Of a stretch of DNA of 64,000 nucleotides, positions 49,279 through 56,634 are shown piece after piece (positions within the stretch are counted from its first letter, which is position 1; every line of letters starts with the position of its first letter). The notes below the pieces were generated by a model that was not told the origin of the DNA, did not search any database, and worked only from the letters and a program-made list of their open reading frames with translations. This stretch comes from Modicisalibacter muralis (GTDB lineage: Bacteria > Pseudomonadota > Gammaproteobacteria > Pseudomonadales > Halomonadaceae): assembly GCF_900102945.1 (NCBI RefSeq), contig NZ_FNGI01000002.1:341393-405392 (forward strand), in the 5' to 3' direction. A program made the position numbers and the translations under genes.

Positions 49279-51876
49279 TCAAGCGGCTACCGCCGGCTTG
49301 GACGTGGCGTTGCGCCGACGCTGTTGCAGCAATACCACAAGAAGAAAGACAGCCAAGCCGGGAATCCACATCCATTCCTTGGCCCATCCGCTCACTGGCG
49401 CCTGAACTGATACGATCTCCTGATCGAACTGAAAACCCAACTTCTCGGCAGGACTACCGAACGTCGTCATATCGACGATGGTCCGCCCCTCGTCCTCCAT
49501 CAGCATCAGGCCCAGATTCTGCATGCGCTCGGCGGCGGTATCGCCTTCCGGCACCGGCACTGACATGACATAGCTCGTCGGGCTGCCGTAGGCATCCAGT
49601 CCCTCGATGCGCACGCGCAGATTGCTGTCCTCGTCGGCATTGCCCAACGCCTGCTCGAACTGCGCCGGTGCGATATCGCGGTAGGGGGCCTGAACCATGT
49701 CCATCCAGAAACCGGGGCGGAACAGCGTGAACGCCACCAGCAGCAGCATCACGCTTTCATACCAGCGGTTCCTGACGAGCATATAGCCTTGAGTACCCGC
49801 GGCGAAGATCAGCATCGCCAGCGTGGCAACGATGAAGATGACGATGCCTTCCATGAGCGACACATTGATCAACAGCAGGTCGGTATTGAAGATGAACAGG
49901 AACGGTAGCGCCGCAGTACGCAGGCTATAGTAGAACGCTTGGAAACCGGTACGGATCGGATCGCCACCCGACACCGCCGCGGCCGCGAACGACGCCAACC
50001 CGACCGGCGGCGTCACGTCGGCCATGATACCGAAGTAAAATACGAACAGGTGCACGGCGATCAGTGGCACGATCAGGCCACTTTGCTCGCCCAGCGTGAC
50101 GACCACCGGCGCCAGCAGCGCCGAAACCACGATATAGTTGGCGGTTGTCGGCAATCCCATGCCCAGGATCAAGCTGAGCACCGCGGTGAGCAGCAGCATC
50201 AGCAGCAGGTTGCCCATCGACAGCGTCTCGACCACGCCGGCCAACACCAGTCCCACGCCGGTCTGCGATACCGCGCCGACGATGATCCCCGCCGCGGCGG
50301 TAGCGATACCGATGCCGATCATGTTGCGCGCGCCACCGACCAGGCCTTCCCACAGATCGATAAAGCCTTCCTTGGTAGCGGCGCCCATGTCGCCGTGCTG
50401 ACGGAACATGCCCAGCAAGGGACGCTGGGTGAGAATGATCACGATCATCAGCACCGTCGCCCAGAACGCCGACAAGCCCGGGGAGAAACGCTCCACCATC
50501 AGACACCAGACCAGCACGACTACCGGTAGCAGGTAATGCAAGCCGACCATCAGCGTCGGCCGTGTCTGGGGCATCTTGACGTTCTGGTCGTTGGGGTCAT
50601 CCACTTCGAGCGGGGGATACCTCGAGGCGACTTTCAGCAGACCCACATAAACCACCGCAACGACTGCAGCGACAATCCAGGGCGTGGTATCGCCAAGCAA
50701 TGGCTTGAGCCAGCCCAGGCCGTAGTAGACCCCGGCACAAAGCGCCATTACCACGATCAGCCCGGTCAGGAAGCCCAACAGCTTGTTGAGCAATGGGCGT
50801 ATCGGATTGCTGCTTTCCAGGCCCTTCATGTTCATCTTGAGCGCTTCGAGATGCACGATATAAAACAGCGCGATATACGAAATCACCGCCGGCAGGAAGG
50901 CGTGCTTGATGACCTCGATGTACGGGATCCCCACATACTCGACCATCAAGAAGGCCGCCGCGCCCATCACCGGCGGCATGATCTGACCGTTGACGGAGGC
51001 CGCCACTTCCACCGCACCGGCCTTTTCGGACGTGAAACCGACGCGTTTCATCATCGGGATGGTAAACGTGCCCGTGGTCACGGTATTGGCGATCGACGAG
51101 CCGGAAATCAGCCCGGTCATGCCCGAGGCGACCACCGCCGCCTTGGCGGGCCCACCCCTGAAGCGTCCCAGCAGGGAGAAAGCCAACTTGATGAAGTAAT
51201 TGCCGGCGCCGGCCTTGTCGAGCAGGGCCCCAAACAACACGAACAGAAAGACGAAACTGGTCGAAACCCCTAGTGCGATGCCGAACACGCCCTGGGTCGA
51301 AACCCACTGGTGGTTGACCATGCCTTCCAGGCTCACCCCACCGTGCGAAAGCAGGCCCGGCATATAAGGCCCAGCCAACGAATAGACGATGAACACGAGA
51401 GCCACGATCATCAATGGCGGCCCGAGTGAGCGCCGCGTCGCCTCGAGCAGCAACACCAGGCCGATTATGCCGATGATTACGTCCTGCAGGATCGGATTGC
51501 CGGGGCGTTGGGCCAACTGTTCATAGAAGAGGTAAAGATAAAGACCGGCAAAAGCGGCCACTGCGCCCAGCACCCAATCGGCCAGGGGCATACGCTCACG
51601 GGGCGAACTCTTGAATGCCGGATAAGCCATGAACGCCAGAAACAACGCGAAGGCCAGGTGGATCGAACGCGCCTCGGTGGCATTGAAAACACCGAAGCCG
51701 ACCATGAAAGGTAGCGGCGAGGCTATCCATAGTTGAAACAGCGACCATGCCGCCGCAGTGCCCATCAATAACTTGTTGGGAAGTCCGGTCAGCTTGCGCG
51801 CGCCCGTATCACTGGCGGCAACCAACTCTTCCAATTCACTGGACCCAGCGGAAGAAGATTTATTGTCTTCAGCCAT
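49279..51876 (-). CDS. TRAP transporter fused permease (DctQM type, TAXI family)
   Basis: An 865-residue membrane protein with some eighteen or more hydrophobic segments. The N-terminal quarter corresponds to the small DctQ-like subunit. The large DctM-like part shows SGMTGLISGSSIANTVTTGT, VAASVNGQIMPPVMGAAAFL and LSLILGMGLPTTANYIVVSA with DVTPPVGLASFAAAAVSGGD in the second half. The C-terminal 150 residues form an extra soluble domain (YVMSVPVPEGD, LGFQFDQEIVSVQAP), which resembles a small PDZ-like fold and is common in TAXI-type permeases. I chose the ATG at 51876 (MAEDNKSSSA). It works with the TAXI receptor encoded just upstream. Confidence 0.93.
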   Translation of the reverse strand: MAEDNKSSSAGSSELEELVAASDTGARKLTGLPNKLLMGTAAAWSLFQLWIASPLPFMVGFGVFNATEARSIHLAFALFLAFMAYPAFKSSPRERMPLADWVLGAVAAFAGLYLYLFYEQLAQRPGNPILQDVIIGIIGLVLLLEATRRSLGPPLMIVALVFIVYSLAGPYMPGLLSHGGVSLEGMVNHQWVSTQGVFGIALGVSTSFVFLFVLFGALLDKAGAGNYFIKLAFSLLGRFRGGPAKAAVVASGMTGLISGSSIANTVTTGTFTIPMMKRVGFTSEKAGAVEVAASVNGQIMPPVMGAAAFLMVEYVGIPYIEVIKHAFLPAVISYIALFYIVHLEALKMNMKGLESSNPIRPLLNKLLGFLTGLIVVMALCAGVYYGLGWLKPLLGDTTPWIVAAVVAVVYVGLLKVASRYPPLEVDDPNDQNVKMPQTRPTLMVGLHYLLPVVVLVWCLMVERFSPGLSAFWATVLMIVIILTQRPLLGMFRQHGDMGAATKEGFIDLWEGLVGGARNMIGIGIATAAAGIIVGAVSQTGVGLVLAGVVETLSMGNLLLMLLLTAVLSLILGMGLPTTANYIVVSALLAPVVVTLGEQSGLIVPLIAVHLFVFYFGIMADVTPPVGLASFAAAAVSGGDPIRTGFQAFYYSLRTAALPFLFIFNTDLLLINVSLMEGIVIFIVATLAMLIFAAGTQGYMLVRNRWYESVMLLLVAFTLFRPGFWMDMVQAPYRDIAPAQFEQALGNADEDSNLRVRIEGLDAYGSPTSYVMSVPVPEGDTAAERMQNLGLMLMEDEGRTIVDMTTFGSPAEKLGFQFDQEIVSVQAPVSGWAKEWMWIPGLAVFLLVVLLQQRRRNATSKPAVAA

Positions 51877-51934
51877 TGTCTTGTCCTGCCTATGAAATAA
51901 CGACGAAAGGAGAGCGCAATGCCCTCCTGAACCC

Positions 51935-51971
51935 AACGATGCGCGGCGCCCCTAGGCAGCCGCGCATCGTT
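51935..51971 (-). other. Intercistronic hairpin between TRAP receptor and permease genes
   Basis: AACGATGCGCGG and CCGCGCATCGTT pair as a perfect 12-bp stem around a 13-nt loop in the 124-bp gap. No T-run follows on the minus strand. Such structures after binding-protein genes commonly protect the upstream mRNA so that the receptor is made in excess over the permease. Confidence 0.6.
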
Positions 51972-52000
51972 GCACTGCTGGATGAATCAACGCTTGTGCG

Positions 52001-52972
52001 TTATTCGATCCAGCCACGCTCCTTGTAGTAACGCGCAGCGCCTTCATGCAGGGGCGCGGTCAGGCCCTTGCTGATCATCTCGGCGGGTTCGAGTTCGGCG
52101 AATGCCGGATGCAGGCGCTTGAAGCGATCGAAGTTCTCGAATACCGACTTGACGGTCTGGTAGACCACTTCGGCCTCGGTATCAGCGTCGGTGACGAAGG
52201 TCGCCGCCACACCGAACGTCTCGACGTCTTCCTCGTTGCCAGCGTACAGACCGCCCGGAATCACCGACTTGGTGTAGTACGGGTATTTCTCGACGAGCTT
52301 ATCGACTTCGGGCCCGGTCAGCGGGATCAGGTTGGCATCGACGGTGGTCGTCGCTTCCTGAATCGAGCCGTTGGGATGGCCGACCACGTAGACCATGGCA
52401 TCGATGTTGTTATCGGCCAGTGCCGAGGCCTGTTCGGCGGCAGTCAGCTCGGAAGCCAGCGCATAGACGTCATTGGTCCAGCCCTTGGCTTCCATCAGCA
52501 CTTCCATGGTGGCGCGCTGACCGGAGCCCGGATTACCGATATTGACCCGCTTGCCCTTGAGATCGTCGAGCCCTTCGATGCCGGAATCGGCACGTGCCAG
52601 CAACGTCAGCGGCTCGCCATGCATGGTGAAAACCGAGCGCATCTCGCTGAACGGCTGTTCGAAGTTGCCCTCGCCGTTATAGGCACGATAGCCCACATCG
52701 GATTGCACCACGCCCATGTCCAACTCGCCGGACTTGATGCCGTTGATGTTGGCGACCGAGCCACCGGTCGACGGCGCATTACATTTGATATTCGAGTCTT
52801 CGAGGCGGTTGACCATGCGGCAAACCGACTGGCCCACCACGTAATAAACCCCCGTCTGCCCCCCGGTTCCGATGGTAATGAATTTTTCCTGCGCCATGGC
52901 CGGAGTGGAAAGCAGCGTGGCGCCAAGCAGCGCACCTGACACCATGGTTGCGTAAAGGGAGTGATGTTTCAT
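52001..52972 (-). CDS. TAXI-family TRAP transporter solute-binding protein
   Basis: Periplasmic receptor of 323 residues with a signal peptide ending LLSTPAMA-QEKFITIG. TAXI motifs are FITIGTGGQTGVYYVVGQSV (residues 30-49), STGGSVANINGIKSGELDMG, VVQSDVGYRAYNGEG and KRVNIGNPGSGQRATMEVLM. Ligands of TAXI receptors are often glutamate-like or dicarboxylate compounds, but the specificity cannot be read here. I chose the ATG at 52972 (MKHHSLYATM); the upstream part of the frame is not signal-like. The permease follows 124 bp downstream after a hairpin. Confidence 0.93.
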   Translation of the reverse strand: MKHHSLYATMVSGALLGATLLSTPAMAQEKFITIGTGGQTGVYYVVGQSVCRMVNRLEDSNIKCNAPSTGGSVANINGIKSGELDMGVVQSDVGYRAYNGEGNFEQPFSEMRSVFTMHGEPLTLLARADSGIEGLDDLKGKRVNIGNPGSGQRATMEVLMEAKGWTNDVYALASELTAAEQASALADNNIDAMVYVVGHPNGSIQEATTTVDANLIPLTGPEVDKLVEKYPYYTKSVIPGGLYAGNEEDVETFGVAATFVTDADTEAEVVYQTVKSVFENFDRFKRLHPAFAELEPAEMISKGLTAPLHEGAARYYKERGWIE

Positions 52973-53463
52973 GCAAGACACCTCTTTAACGTTATTGTCA
53001 CCAATTATCGCCAACCCGACAGGGCAGCTTTTACTCGGCTTTCACCTTGCCTTGGCAAAGATACTCACAGTCACACAGGGCTGCAAAAGACATTGACAAA
53101 TTTGCATCAAGGAAATGTAACAGCCTGAAAAACTGGCCGGATGGCGACGCTCGATAACCTGACAAAGGGAGACGAATTCTACAGATTCCATGTTTTTTTA
53201 AAACAGAAATTTCTTGTTTTCAGTGAATCCTGAAGGTTGATTTACCACAAAAACCAGTATGTTTTTCAGAAAACAAACACTCTTTGTGCAAATTGGCGAC
53301 ACGACCTCGACCACAAGAAAGTCCTTGTTGGCTCGGTGCAACACTGCCGATCGATAGAATTGGCATCATTATCCGGTCATCGAGGTTTTCTTTCGCCTGC
53401 TAATCTGTTGTGTTTGAATCGATGTCCACGCCAGCCGGCTGAAACACATAAGGAAACGCCTTC
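52973..53463. promoter_or_regulatory. 491-bp AT-rich divergent promoter region
   Basis: Between the TRAP receptor (minus) and the DMT transporter (plus). It is clearly more AT-rich than the rest of the window, with A/T runs around 53190-53280 (T7, A4 and several AAACA/TTTTC motifs). Two half-sites like the palindrome of the RpiR promoter occur at 53098-53108 and 53286-53296. On the minus strand, TTGCAG and TATCTT 17 nt apart (about 53080-53050) are one possible promoter for the receptor gene. No ORF of coding character is present. Confidence 0.5.
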
Positions 53464-54426
53464 ATGCCTTCTCCTCTGCCTCGGGAGAAATCCCTCCACG
53501 ACAATAACCGCGCGCTCTGGCTGGCATCCATGCCGGCGGTCTTCGTGCTGTTGTGGAGCACGGGCTTTATCGGTGCCAAGTTCGGCTTGCCCTATGCCGA
53601 GCCCTTCACGTTCCTGTTCATCCGCTTCGTGCTGACGCTACTGGTGTTGCTGCCACTGATGTGGCTGCTAAAGGCCAATTGGCCGGGCTCAAGAGCGCTA
53701 TGCGGGCATGTCGCGATAACCGGCCTGCTGGTGCATGCCACTTATCTGGGAGGAGTGTTCTACTCGATAGAACTTGGCCTGCCGGCCGGACTGGCCTCGC
53801 TGCTGGTGGGCCTACAGCCGCTATTGACTGCCGCGCTGGCCTTGCCGCTGCTCGGTGAGCGTCTCTCTTTCTGGCAATGGCTGGGGTTGGCACTGGGATT
53901 GGTCGGCATCACCCTGGTGTTGAGCGGCCAGCTCGCGCCCGGCGATGGCAACCTGTTCCAGGGTTTCGGGCTTGGCGCGCTGGCCTGCGTGTTCGCCGCG
54001 CTGCTGGGTATCTCGGCCGGCACGCTGTATCAGAAGCGCTACTGCGCCGGCATGCCCTTACTCGGCGGCAGCGTGGTGCAATACCTAGCCGCCAGCGTCG
54101 CGCTGGGGATCGGTGCGCTGGCGCTGGAAACCCGCGATGTTGCCTGGACGCTCGCCTTCGCCGCCACCCTAGCCTGGCTGGTGCTGGGGCTGTCGATCGC
54201 GGCGATTCTGCTGCTGATGGCGCTGATCCGGCGCGGCGCGGCCTCGAAGGTCGCCAGCCTGTTCTACCTGGTGCCGCCGCTGACCGCGCTGGAGGCCTGG
54301 TGGCTATTCGACGAGACGCTCGGCCCCGTCGCCCTGATGGGCATGGCGGTCACGATCGCCGGCGTGGTGCTGGTGGTGCGCGGAGGTGTTGCCAGGCCCT
54401 CGGGCGACGAAGGAATCGCTGAATAA
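53464..54426 (+). CDS. DMT-superfamily (EamA-type) transporter
   Basis: A 320-residue membrane protein with ten hydrophobic segments in two EamA repeats. Examples are VLLWSTGFIGAKFGLPYAEP (about residues 21-40), LLVGLQPLLTAALALPLLGE and, in the second repeat, KVASLFYLVPPLTALEAWWL. Such proteins mostly export amino acids or metabolites. The ATG has AAGGAA upstream. The last codons and the stop TAA lie within the left end of dispersed repeat copy C, so insertion of the repeat may have set the present C-terminus (ending DEGIAE). Confidence 0.88.
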   Translation: MPSPLPREKSLHDNNRALWLASMPAVFVLLWSTGFIGAKFGLPYAEPFTFLFIRFVLTLLVLLPLMWLLKANWPGSRALCGHVAITGLLVHATYLGGVFYSIELGLPAGLASLLVGLQPLLTAALALPLLGERLSFWQWLGLALGLVGITLVLSGQLAPGDGNLFQGFGLGALACVFAALLGISAGTLYQKRYCAGMPLLGGSVVQYLAASVALGIGALALETRDVAWTLAFAATLAWLVLGLSIAAILLLMALIRRGAASKVASLFYLVPPLTALEAWWLFDETLGPVALMGMAVTIAGVVLVVRGGVARPSGDEGIAE

Positions 54427-54555
54427 ATTGCCGAACGGCCTGAAGGGCAAGGCGCACGGAACACAGAAGGCGAGACATAACACGAGGTTAGGCGAGCCTT
54501 CGCGTACCGCGCAACGCAGCCATTCGTCCGTGCAGGCATTTATGCAGTGGTTTCC
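54417..54555 (+). repeat. MITE-like dispersed repeat, copy C
   Basis: Starts CTGAATAAATTGCCGAACGG and ends with GCAGGCATTTATGCAGTGG, whose reverse complement (CCACTGCATAAATGCCTGC) is an imperfect inverted copy of the start. Inside, GAAGGCGAG and CGAGCCTTC, and GCGCACGG and CCGCGC, can pair, so the whole element may fold into one long hairpin. It spans exactly the gap between the convergent DMT transporter and etfB genes and supplies the stop codon of the former; the stop of etfB abuts its right end. It may act as their terminator. Confidence 0.8.
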
Positions 54556-55361
54556 TAACGCAGCACGCCCTCTTCCCTTAACAGCTTGAAGATAGCCTCG
54601 GCGCCCTGTTCGGGCGTTGCGTCGTTAAGCACCTGCCCGCCGCCGCCCTCGGCCTTGGCGGCGGCGGCCTTGAAGCGATCGCGCGCCGATGTCGCCTTGA
54701 CGATCTTCAAGCGCTTCGGCCGCTTGCGCGCCGGCTGCACGCGCCACTCGGCCAGGGCTTCGTCGTCGATACCTGGCCGCTCCTGGCACGTAAGCTCGCC
54801 GCGACGCGCGGGCCCAAAGGCGCTCTGGCGCGCGGCCGGGGCGCTGCTCTCAACCGTGGCGATGGCCGGCAGACGCACGCGCAAGCGGCGGCGCTGACCA
54901 CGCGGTAGTGCCTGTAGCACCGTGGCCACGCCATGCTCGATGCTTTCCACCGCCGCCAAACCCGTGACGATGGGCCAGCCGAGCGACTCGGCGAGCAGAT
55001 ACGGCAGCAGGCCGGAACCCTCGCCGGTCTCGGCGCGCGCGCCGCTCAGTACCAATTGCGGCGCGGCGTCGCGTAGCGCCTCGGCCAGCGCCGGCGCCAC
55101 ATCGGCACCCGATGACTGCTCGATCAGCTCGATCGCCTCGAAGCCCATGCCGAGATACCCGCATAGCGCAGCGTCGCTGTCAGCGTCATGGCATCCGGCA
55201 TGAATCAGGCTCGCTTGGATGTCATTCAGCGACAGCGCCATTTCCACCGCGCGGGCATCCTGATCGGCGCGCCGCGCACGCGCAGTCAGCGGATGGTGGC
55301 CTACCGAGACCAGCACGGCGACATTGGGCCGAGTCGCGCTTTGTGGGGCATTATGCGGCAT
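54555..55361 (-). CDS. etfB: Electron transfer flavoprotein beta subunit (dimethylglycine pathway)
   Basis: A 268-residue ETF beta-type protein. NVAVLVSVGHHPLTARARRA at the start, DARAVEMALSL, APQLVLSGARAETGEGSGLL and GLPYLLAESLGWPIVTGLAA-like sequence match the adenine-nucleotide-binding fold. The C-terminal LKIVKATSARDRF is typical of this ETF branch. ATG at 55361 overlaps the end of etfA by 11 bp, so the pair is coupled. With EtfA it should accept electrons from DgcA/DgcB during dimethylglycine demethylation, as in Pseudomonas where the genes are also adjacent. Confidence 0.88.
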   Translation of the reverse strand: MPHNAPQSATRPNVAVLVSVGHHPLTARARRADQDARAVEMALSLNDIQASLIHAGCHDADSDAALCGYLGMGFEAIELIEQSSGADVAPALAEALRDAAPQLVLSGARAETGEGSGLLPYLLAESLGWPIVTGLAAVESIEHGVATVLQALPRGQRRRLRVRLPAIATVESSAPAARQSAFGPARRGELTCQERPGIDDEALAEWRVQPARKRPKRLKIVKATSARDRFKAAAAKAEGGGGQVLNDATPEQGAEAIFKLLREEGVLR

Positions 55362-56634
55362 CGCGATTCTCCCGTTGCTGTTCCCGATAACGTTCGACCT
55401 GCGCCACCAGCGCAGCGAGGATTGCCCCGGCATCGCCGATCACAGCGAGATCGGCACGCTTGATCATGTCGCAGCCGCCATCGAGATTGATCGCCACGAC
55501 CTTGTCGCAGCCTTGAATGCCTTGCAGGTGCTGAATGGCACCGGAAATACCCACCGCCACATAGACCCGCGCCGTGACCCAGGTGCCGGTCGCGCCGACC
55601 TGCCGGTCGCGCGCCATGAAGCCATCGTCCACCGCCACCCGCGAGGCACCTTCGGTCGCGCCGAGTACCTGAGCGGCGTGATGGTAGGCGTCCCAATCCT
55701 TGACGCCATTACCGGCGGAGAGGATGAACTCGGCCTCGGCCAACGCCACGCCGGCGGGATCTACCGCCACCGCGCCCAGGTCCTCGATACGCCCCAGCAC
55801 CTCGGGCAACCCTTGTGCCAACGTAACGGGTTGCGCAGCATGGCGCGTCTCGCTGACCGGCTCGGCGCACTCCGCCAACGCCAGCGCCACACGCGGCAGG
55901 GTGCGTGAAATGTCGCTGCTGCCCGCTGCGCCACGCGCCATGCAGCGCCAGCCATGCTCGCTCGCGGCGTCCGCCTCGATCTGCCAGACCTGGGTCGCCG
56001 GGCGCTCACCCAGACGCACCGCCAGGCGCCGGCCCAGCTCGGCGCCGCCGAGGGTGGAATCCGGCAATAGCCAGTGGCGCGGCGTCAGTTCGCGTTCGAC
56101 GCTCTGCAAGGCGGCGATGCGCGCCTCGGGCATATAACCGGCGAAGCCCTCGCCCGCCAGGTGCAGCAGGCGGTCGGCGCCGGCCTCGTCGAAATGTGTT
56201 TCCTTGTGCTCGCCGAAGATCACGGCCAGCACCGCGCCGGGCCGTTCGGGCTCGGCATCGGCCAGTTGCCGCGCCAGGCCCAGCAGGTCGCGGTCGTGCG
56301 ACGACAGCCGACCGCTAGGCATGTCGGGCACCACGGCGACCAGGAAGGCCGGTGCTTCGATCTCGACGCGGCGTCGCGTGTCCTCGGGCTGCGCCTGGCG
56401 ACTACTGGACTGGGCCGCAGCCTGCTGCGCGCCACTACGGTCGATGCGCTTGATGCCGTTGGGACCGATGAAGCCGACGGCATGCGGGTCGCGACGCATT
56501 AGCCCGTTGGGGCCCAGCCACTCGCTGGGCGAGGCCCCACCGCCCAGTTCCGCCAGCACTTCGAGATGCTGGGGATGCAGCCGGTTGCGAGCGATCCACT
56601 CCTTGCGCGGGTCGCGACGGACGAGTTCGCTCAT
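55351..56634 (-). CDS. etfA: Electron transfer flavoprotein alpha subunit (dimethylglycine pathway)
   Basis: A 427-residue ETF alpha-type protein. The C-terminal FAD domain reads ILSAGNGVKDWDAYHHAAQV, VAVDDGFMARDRQVGATGTW, YVAVGISGAIQHLQGIQGCD and INLDGGCDMIKRADLAVIGD. Compared with housekeeping EtfA (about 310 residues) it has an extra 90-100 N-terminal residues, including LGPNGLMRRDP and FIGPNGIKRIDR, two similar short repeats of unknown role that also occur in this branch. The start overlaps the dgcB stop by 4 bp (ATGA). It carries electrons from dimethylglycine demethylation toward the respiratory chain. Confidence 0.9.
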   Translation of the reverse strand: MSELVRRDPRKEWIARNRLHPQHLEVLAELGGGASPSEWLGPNGLMRRDPHAVGFIGPNGIKRIDRSGAQQAAAQSSSRQAQPEDTRRRVEIEAPAFLVAVVPDMPSGRLSSHDRDLLGLARQLADAEPERPGAVLAVIFGEHKETHFDEAGADRLLHLAGEGFAGYMPEARIAALQSVERELTPRHWLLPDSTLGGAELGRRLAVRLGERPATQVWQIEADAASEHGWRCMARGAAGSSDISRTLPRVALALAECAEPVSETRHAAQPVTLAQGLPEVLGRIEDLGAVAVDPAGVALAEAEFILSAGNGVKDWDAYHHAAQVLGATEGASRVAVDDGFMARDRQVGATGTWVTARVYVAVGISGAIQHLQGIQGCDKVVAINLDGGCDMIKRADLAVIGDAGAILAALVAQVERYREQQRENRDAA

